Shown here: piece after piece, positions 6,744 through 10,812 of the stretch
Position numbering within the stretch: position 1 is the stretch's first letter
Layout of the letters: each line of letters starts with the position of its first letter
Assembly: GCA_041568335.1 (NCBI GenBank)
Contig: JBFFZZ010000086.1
Span: 1 to 10,812, forward strand
Length of the DNA stretch: 10,812 nt
DNA from: WVWW01 sp041568335
GTDB taxonomy: Bacteria; Acidobacteriota; Polarisedimenticolia; Polarisedimenticolales; Polarisedimenticolaceae
Direction: 5' to 3'
Position numbers and translations under genes: made by a program
Notes under the pieces: model-generated
Database searches by the model: none
What the model was told of the DNA's origin: nothing
What the model saw: the letters and a program-made list of their open reading frames with translations, nothing else

Positions 6744-7358
6744 TTAGCCGGCGGCGACGCCGGTGGCCCGTTCCGCGACAGGCCCCTCGACCCCCGCCGC
6801 GAGATCGAGGAAGCGGCGGTGGATCCGTGGATCGTCGGTCAATTCCGGGTGAAACGTCGCCGCCAGGATACACCCCTGGCGCACGAGCACCGGCTCGCCG
6901 TCGAGACGCGCGAGCACCTCGACCCCTGAACCGGTCGTGACGAACCGCGGTGCGCGGATGAACACCGCCCGTAGCGGCTCCGGCTCCCCATCGAGCGGCA
7001 GATCCGCTTCGAACGAGTCGATCTGCCGGCCGAACGCGTTGCGCCGGATCGTCGTGTCGAGCAGCCCGAGCGAGCGCTGCCCCGTTTCGAGCACCTCTCG
7101 CGACAGCAGGATCGCCCCGGCGCAGGTGCCGAACAGCGCTCCGCCCCGCGCATGGAACTCGCTCAACGACTCGAACCAGGGCTCGTCCTCCATCAACTTG
7201 AGCAGCGTCGTGCTCTCGCCTCCCGGCATCACGAGGCCGTCGATGTGCTGGAGCCCGGCCACGCGGCGCACCTCCACCGCGTCGACGCCCAGCGCGGAAA
7301 ACGCGCGGGCATGAGCCTCGAAATCGCCCTGCAGGGCGAGCACACCGATCCGTGTCAC
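6744..7358 (-). CDS. pdxT: PLP synthase glutaminase subunit PdxT
   Basis: The glutaminase half of the DXP-independent PLP synthase; it hydrolyses glutamine and channels ammonia to PdxS. It has 204 residues, typical for the family. Seen: R-I-G-V-L-A-L-Q-G-D-F-E-A-H at the start, the glutamine-binding P-G-G-E-S-T-T at 45-51, nucleophile Cys79 in F-G-T-C-A-G, and His170 and Glu172 in T-F-H-P-E. These match the Cys79/His170/Glu172 triad known from Bacillus PdxT. Translation appears to start at a GTG whose G is the last base of the pdxS TAG stop (TAGTG), giving a 1-nt overlap and probable translational coupling that keeps the 1:1 subunit ratio. The frame continues upstream inside pdxS, but that extension is not family-like. 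Confidence 0.96.
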   Translation of the reverse strand: MTRIGVLALQGDFEAHARAFSALGVDAVEVRRVAGLQHIDGLVMPGGESTTLLKLMEDEPWFESLSEFHARGGALFGTCAGAILLSREVLETGQRSLGLLDTTIRRNAFGRQIDSFEADLPLDGEPEPLRAVFIRAPRFVTTGSGVEVLARLDGEPVLVRQGCILAATFHPELTDDPRIHRRFLDLAAGVEGPVAERATGVAAG

Positions 7359-8257
7359 TACCAGCCCCGCGTCTGCAGCAGCTCGGACTCGTCGAGCTTG
7401 CTGGTCTCGATCCCCGGCATCGCGCTGCCCAGCCCGCGGGAGATCTCGGCCAGGGTGGAGAAGTCCTTGTAGTGCGTCGCCGCGCGGACGATCGCCCGCG
7501 CCATGCGCTCCGGTTTCTCGCTCTTGAAGATGCCGGAGCCGACGAACACCGCCTCGGCGCCGAGCTGCATCATCAAGGAGACGTCGGCCGGGGTGGCGAT
7601 CCCTCCGGCGGCGAAGTTGGGCACCGGCAGCTTGCCCTCGCGGGCGACGAGCCGCACCAGATCGTAGGGCGCGCCGAGGTTTTTGGCCTCGGTCATCCAC
7701 TCCTCCTCGCCCAGCGTGGTGAGCCGCCGGATCCCCGACTGCACGCTGCGCATGTGCCGGACGGCCTCGACGATGTTGCCGGTGCCGGCCTCGCCCTTGG
7801 TGCGCAGCATCGCGGCGCCCTCGCCGATGCGTCGCAGCGCCTCGCCGAGATCGCGGCAGCCGCAGACGAACGGAACGTCGAACGCGTGCTTGTCGATGTG
7901 GAACGCCTCGTCGGCCGGCGTGAGCACCTCGCTCTCGTCGATGTAGTCGATCGCGAGCGTCTGGAGGATCTGCGCCTCGGCGAAATGGCCGATGCGGCAC
8001 TTGGCCATGACGGGGATCGAAACCGAGTCCTTGATCCTCTGGATCGTCTCGGGATCGGTCATCCTCGCGACACCGCCGTCCCGCCGGATGTCGGAGGGGA
8101 CGCGTTCGAGCGCCATGACCGAGGTCGCGCCCGCGTCCTCGGCGATCTTGGCCTGCTCCTCGTTGGTGACGTCCATGATGACGCCGCCCTTGAGCATCTC
8201 GGCCAGCCCGGTCTTCAACCGGAGCGTGCCCTTTGCGGTCTCTTTTCCGTCCTGCAT
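7358..8257 (-). CDS. pdxS: PLP synthase lyase subunit PdxS
   Basis: The (beta-alpha)8-barrel subunit that builds pyridoxal 5'-phosphate from ribose 5-phosphate, glyceraldehyde 3-phosphate and ammonia. It has 299 residues, standard length. Catalytic residues are recognisable with a constant offset of 5 from the Bacillus enzyme: Asp29 in G-G-V-I-M-D-V, Lys86 in V-M-A-K-C-R-I-G-H, and Lys154 in R-T-K-G-E-A-G-T-G-N, which also holds the phosphate-binding loop. The ATG at 8255-8257 follows a strong GGGGAGGA 5 nt upstream, which fixes the start although the frame runs on into pdxR. It lies 32 nt after pdxR in the same direction and overlaps pdxT by 1 nt. The ribosome binding site may be held in a hairpin (see 8267-8285). 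Confidence 0.97.
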   Translation of the reverse strand: MQDGKETAKGTLRLKTGLAEMLKGGVIMDVTNEEQAKIAEDAGATSVMALERVPSDIRRDGGVARMTDPETIQRIKDSVSIPVMAKCRIGHFAEAQILQTLAIDYIDESEVLTPADEAFHIDKHAFDVPFVCGCRDLGEALRRIGEGAAMLRTKGEAGTGNIVEAVRHMRSVQSGIRRLTTLGEEEWMTEAKNLGAPYDLVRLVAREGKLPVPNFAAGGIATPADVSLMMQLGAEAVFVGSGIFKSEKPERMARAIVRAATHYKDFSTLAEISRGLGSAMPGIETSKLDESELLQTRGW

Positions 8258-8266
8258 CTCGATCCT

Positions 8267-8285
8267 CCCCGTCCGGGGTCCGGAC
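8267..8285 (-). promoter_or_regulatory. Two mutually exclusive hairpins at the pdxS ribosome binding site
   Basis: In the leftward transcript, GTCCGG-acc-CCGGAC (plus-strand 8271-8285) forms a perfect 6-bp stem just after the pdxR stop. Alternatively CCCC-ggac-GGGG (8267-8278) pairs CCCC with the GGGG of the pdxS Shine-Dalgarno sequence. The two share bases, so only one can form at a time. This could set pdxS translation relative to pdxR, but in GC-rich DNA it may be chance. No U-tract follows, so it is not a classical terminator. Confidence 0.35.
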
Positions 8286-8289
8286 AAAC

Positions 8290-9816
8290 TCAGAAAATCG
8301 GCATCGACTCCGCCGCCCCCGAGGAGCCCTCGTGCGGACGGTCCGGCCAGCGCTCGCGGATCAAACCCCCGAGCACGGATACGCCGTCTTCGATCTCCGC
8401 CGGATCTGCTGCCGAGTAGGTCAGACGTAAACTGTGGCTTCCCGACCCGTCGCCGTGGAACAGATCGCCCCGGGAGTACAGCACGCCGCGCCGCCGCGCG
8501 GCGTTGAACAGCGCGTTGCCGTCGAATCCGGCCGGCAGCGTCACCCAGATGAACAACCCGCCGGTCGGCCGCGAGAAAACGGCCTCCTCGGGGAAGTGAC
8601 GACGAAGCGCCTCGAACATCGTGTCCCGCCGGTCGCGATACACCGGGACCGTCTTCTTCAGGTGCTCGTCGAGCCCGCCCGCGCGCAGGAAATGATCCAG
8701 CGCGGCCTGGATCAGCGGGCTCGTCCCGCAATCCTGCAACCGCTTCAGCTCGACCAGCCGCTCCATCGCCGTGGCCGGCGCGACGAGCCAGCCGACACGC
8801 AGCCCCGGCATCAGCTTCTTGGAAAACGTGCTGAGATAGATGACCTCGGAGTTGCCGGCGAGCGCGTGTAGGGTGGGGAGCCGCTCCCCGTCGAGACGCA
8901 GGTCGCCGGCCCAGTCGTCCTCCACGATCAGGCAGCGGTGGCGACGGCAGATCTCGACCACCTCGCGGCGCCGCGCGAGGCTCATCTCCCCGGCGGTCGG
9001 GTTGTGGAACGTCGGCTGGACGTAGAGGAACTTCGGGTGGTGCCGCTCGAGCGCCACCTCGAGGAGATCCGGCCGGATCCCCTGCTCGTCGACGGGCACG
9101 CCGACGATCCGCGCGCCGAGCGAGTTGAGCACGCTCAGCGCCCCGGTATAGGTCGGCTCCTCGATGACCACGGCATCGCCGCGCTCGACGAAGGTGCGGA
9201 AGACCAGCTCGATCGCCTGCTGGGCGCCGCTGGTCACGAGCGTGCGCTCGGGGGTGGCGTCCGAGCCGGCCTCGCGCATCGTCTTCGCGATCGTCTCGCG
9301 CAGGCCGTAGTGGCCGGCGGTCGGGCCGTAGCCGAGGATCGTCGCGCCGTCCTTCTCGAGCACGGCTTGCAGCGCGGCGGCGAAGGACTCGACGGGCATC
9401 AGCTCGCCCGCCGGGTAGGAACCGACGAACGAGATGCCCTCGTCCGAGGTCGCCAGCCGGTAGATGGATTGCAACCCCCCGGCGGCGGCGCATTCCACGG
9501 TGCGCGAGAACCCGGCTCGCAGCGTCTCGTCGTTGGCCGTTTCGGTAGGCTCGTCGGTCTCCATCGTGGCGCGGTCGACGACGAACGTCCCACGCCCGGT
9601 GTGGCTGGCGACCCAGCCCTCGGCGGCGAGCGCATCGTACGCGGCGACGACGGTGTTTCGATTGACCCCCAATGTGCGCGCGAGGTCGCGCGTCGCGGGG
9701 AGCCGCGAACCCGGTTCGAGGCGACCGTCGAGCACCGAGCGACGGATCTCGAGGGCGATCTGCCGGTAGACCGGCTCGGCGGAATTCGTGTCGATCTGAA
9801 GGGTGCTGATCGTCAT
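8290..9816 (-). CDS. pdxR: MocR-family (GntR-HTH/aminotransferase) regulator, probable PdxR
   Basis: A 508-residue fusion of a GntR winged helix and a fold-type I aminotransferase-like domain, as in MocR regulators; PdxR members sense PLP and control pdxST. Residues about 12-80 are the GntR domain (P-V-Y-R-Q-I-A-L-E-I-R, L-P-A-T-R-D-L-A, G-V-N-R-N-T-V-V-A-A-Y, G-T-F-V-V). A linker of about 30 residues leads to the PLP-binding domain: H-N-P-T-A-G-E with Asn272, V-E-D-D-W with Asp300, and the Schiff-base Lys333 in T-F-S-K-K-L-M-P-G-L-R-V-G. Catalytic activity is not expected. It lies directly upstream of pdxS in the same direction, and TTGGAC half-sites precede it, so autoregulation and control of the whole operon are likely. 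The start codon has only a weak AGGG upstream. Confidence 0.93.
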   Translation of the reverse strand: MTISTLQIDTNSAEPVYRQIALEIRRSVLDGRLEPGSRLPATRDLARTLGVNRNTVVAAYDALAAEGWVASHTGRGTFVVDRATMETDEPTETANDETLRAGFSRTVECAAAGGLQSIYRLATSDEGISFVGSYPAGELMPVESFAAALQAVLEKDGATILGYGPTAGHYGLRETIAKTMREAGSDATPERTLVTSGAQQAIELVFRTFVERGDAVVIEEPTYTGALSVLNSLGARIVGVPVDEQGIRPDLLEVALERHHPKFLYVQPTFHNPTAGEMSLARRREVVEICRRHRCLIVEDDWAGDLRLDGERLPTLHALAGNSEVIYLSTFSKKLMPGLRVGWLVAPATAMERLVELKRLQDCGTSPLIQAALDHFLRAGGLDEHLKKTVPVYRDRRDTMFEALRRHFPEEAVFSRPTGGLFIWVTLPAGFDGNALFNAARRRGVLYSRGDLFHGDGSGSHSLRLTYSAADPAEIEDGVSVLGGLIRERWPDRPHEGSSGAAESMPIF

Positions 9817-9841
9817 TTTGGACCCTGTTGGACTAGTCCAA
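9817..9841. promoter_or_regulatory. Candidate PdxR operator: 14-bp palindrome plus a half-site beside the pdxR start
   Basis: TTGGACTAGTCCAA at 9828-9841 is a perfect 14-bp palindrome. A further TTGGAC at 9818-9823 starts exactly 10 nt, about one helical turn, from the first arm. Both lie between the predicted transcription start and the pdxR ATG, a position suited to autorepression. The TGGACTA core resembles motifs described for PdxR of actinobacteria and Firmicutes. Confidence 0.65.
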
Positions 9842-9848
9842 TGACGTT

Positions 9849-9877
9849 AGAGTAGTTTTATTGGACCTGCCTGTCAA
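9849..9877 (-). promoter_or_regulatory. Predicted promoter of the pdxR-pdxS-pdxT-ilvE operon
   Basis: On the minus strand a perfect TTGACA (-35; 9872-9877) is followed after exactly 17 nt by TACTCT (-10; 9849-9854, a weak match). This would give a leader of about 25 nt before pdxR. A PdxR-type half-site lies in the spacer. It is the only good promoter seen for the leftward cluster. Confidence 0.55.
9860..9867. promoter_or_regulatory. PdxR-type half-site inside the promoter spacer
   Basis: ATTGGACC lies between the -35 and -10 boxes. Its TTGGAC core starts 33 nt, about three helical turns, from the palindrome's first arm and in the same orientation. Binding here should block RNA polymerase. 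Extended to 10 nt (TATTGGACCT) it matches the lysR-purL intergenic region exactly. Confidence 0.5.
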
Positions 9878-9888
9878 TCCGAAATAGG

Positions 9889-9897
9889 TAGTCCAAT
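9889..9897. promoter_or_regulatory. Upstream PdxR-type half-site
   Basis: TAGTCCAAT repeats the right arm of the 14-bp palindrome and lies about 12 nt upstream of the -35 box, around -50. This position would suit an activating contact. It is 55 nt from the matching arm of the palindrome. Confidence 0.5.
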
Positions 9898-9916
9898 CAG
9901 AAAAACCTGAAATTGG

Positions 9917-10812
9917 CTAGGCGTTCGGCTGGTCGACCGGGTAGATCGACGGGAAGCCCCGCCGCGCGGGCAGCCGCTCATCGATGCGGTGGAGCAGGTT
10001 CTCGATCCCCTCCCCGCGTAGCGCGGAGATCGGGACCGCGGTGGCGCCGCCGACCTGCGCCGGGAGCTGCTCGCGCTCGACACGGTCGATCTTGTTGAAG
10101 ACGAGCATCCGCGGGATCTCGTCGTAACCGAGCTCGCCGAGGATCCGGTGCACGGCGGCGATGTGAGCCGCGTAATCCGCATGCGAGACGTCGACGACGT
10201 GGACGATCAGATCGGAGTCCTCGATCTCCTCCAGCGTCGCGCGGAACGCGGCCATCAGATCGGCGGGCAGATCGCGGATGAAGCCGACGGTGTCGTTGAT
10301 CACGATCTCGCGCTCGCGCGGCAAGCGCAGCCGCCGTGAGGTCGGATCGAGCGTGGCGAACATCTTGTGCTCGACGAACACCTCGCTGCGTGTCAGCAGG
10401 TTGAGCAGCGTGCTCTTGCCGGCGTTGGTGTAGCCCACCAGCGAGACGACGGGGACGTCGCGCTCGCGCCGCCGGGAACGGCGTTGCTCGCGGCGACGGC
10501 GCTCGGCGAGCAGCTGCCGCTCGAGCGCGCGGATGCGGTCGCGCACGCGTCGACGGTCGATCTCGAGCTTCTGCTCGCCGGGCCCGCGGCCGCCGACACC
10601 GCCCTCGAGTCTGGACAGGCCGTTGTCGCCGCGCGTCATGAGCCGCGGCAGCAGGTACTTCAGTTGCGCCAGCTCCACCTGGAGCTTGCCGTCGCGCGTG
10701 GTGGCGTGCTGGGCGAACAGGTCGAGGATGAGCTGCGTGCGATCGATCACGCGAAGCTCCAGGCGTTCGGACAGGTTTCGCGCCTGGGTCGGGGTCAGGT
10801 TGTCGTCGAAGA
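9917..10812 (-). CDS. hflX: GTPase HflX (N-terminus cut by window edge)
   Basis: A ribosome-associated GTPase of the Obg-HflX group, known in other bacteria for splitting stalled ribosomes. The frame stays open to the right edge, so the N-terminus is missing; about 298 residues are seen. The HflX N-terminal domain ends with F-D-D-N-L-T-P-T-Q-A-R-N-L, then V-I-D-R-T-Q-L-I-L-D-L-F-A-Q-H-A and K-L-Q-V-E-L-A-Q-L. The glycine-rich signature G-G-V-G-G-R-G-P-G-E-Q-K-L-E and a basic coiled-coil linker follow. The G domain has G1 G-Y-T-N-A-G-K-S-T, G3 D-T-V-G-F-I, G4 N-K-I-D and G5 S-A-L. It ends soon after the G domain without a long C-terminal extension. It is co-directional with pdxR, 100 nt upstream; the promoter between them argues against a simple shared operon. 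Confidence 0.96.
   Translation of the reverse strand, partial: FDDNLTPTQARNLSERLELRVIDRTQLILDLFAQHATTRDGKLQVELAQLKYLLPRLMTRGDNGLSRLEGGVGGRGPGEQKLEIDRRRVRDRIRALERQLLAERRRREQRRSRRRERDVPVVSLVGYTNAGKSTLLNLLTRSEVFVEHKMFATLDPTSRRLRLPREREIVINDTVGFIRDLPADLMAAFRATLEEIEDSDLIVHVVDVSHADYAAHIAAVHRILGELGYDEIPRMLVFNKIDRVEREQLPAQVGGATAVPISALRGEGIENLLHRIDERLPARRGFPSIYPVDQPNA

Noticed and set aside
7359..8000. Upstream extension of the pdxT frame through pdxS
   Set aside because: PdxT homology starts at the GTG at 7358, with residues matching the Bacillus numbering; the extra part is a shadow of pdxS.
8258..9493. Upstream extension of the pdxS frame through pdxR
   Set aside because: Family-like sequence and a strong ribosome binding site begin at 8257; the extension is low-complexity and overlaps the real pdxR frame.
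9893..9916. Imperfect hairpin CCAATtt-CAG/CTG-ATTGG after hflX
   Set aside because: Short interrupted stem with no following U-run; the CCAAT arm is better explained as part of a regulator half-site.

Overview
The window is GC-rich bacterial DNA (about two-thirds G+C by eye) with tightly packed genes. It carries housekeeping biosynthesis genes and the end of a secreted-protein locus. The PdxS/PdxT (DXP-independent) route to vitamin B6, a MocR-type PdxR, a PurS-like/PurL fusion with a separate PurQ, and a dockerin/cohesin-like pair do not fit an enterobacterium. They suggest a high-GC Gram-negative lineage of the Acidobacteriota, Myxococcota or Planctomycetota kind. The phylum cannot be fixed from this sequence alone.

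Positions 2-927 (+) hold the 3' end of a gene encoding a C-terminal dockerin-like module with two calcium-binding loops. A small lipoprotein with a cohesin-like beta-sandwich follows. Converging on it is a LysR-type regulator (946-1869, -). The AT-rich interval 1870-1967 separates the regulator from a divergent purine operon (1968-5835, +): purL, with two PurS-like repeats at its N-terminus, overlapping purQ by 8 nt. These two proteins together should form FGAM synthase. The purL frame is interrupted by one in-frame TAA at 3261-3263, next to a (CG)6 tract.

PurQ converges with a leftward cluster (9816 to 5840, -): pdxR (MocR), pdxS, pdxT and an IlvE-type class IV aminotransferase. PdxS and PdxT make pyridoxal 5'-phosphate (PLP), PdxR is expected to sense it, and the aminotransferase uses it. 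The 100-nt region ahead of pdxR holds a consensus-like promoter and a cluster of TTGGAC half-sites that includes a perfect 14-bp palindrome. A possible two-state hairpin lies at the pdxS ribosome binding site. Upstream on the same strand is hflX, a ribosome-associated GTPase cut by the right edge.

The points most worth a second look are the purL stop codon, the PdxR operator array and its 10-nt match in the lysR-purL promoter region, the pdxR-pdxS intercistronic structure, and the cohesin-like/dockerin neighbours. I saw no RNA genes, insertion sequences, CRISPR arrays or attachment sites. No gene-free stretch exceeds about 100 nt.
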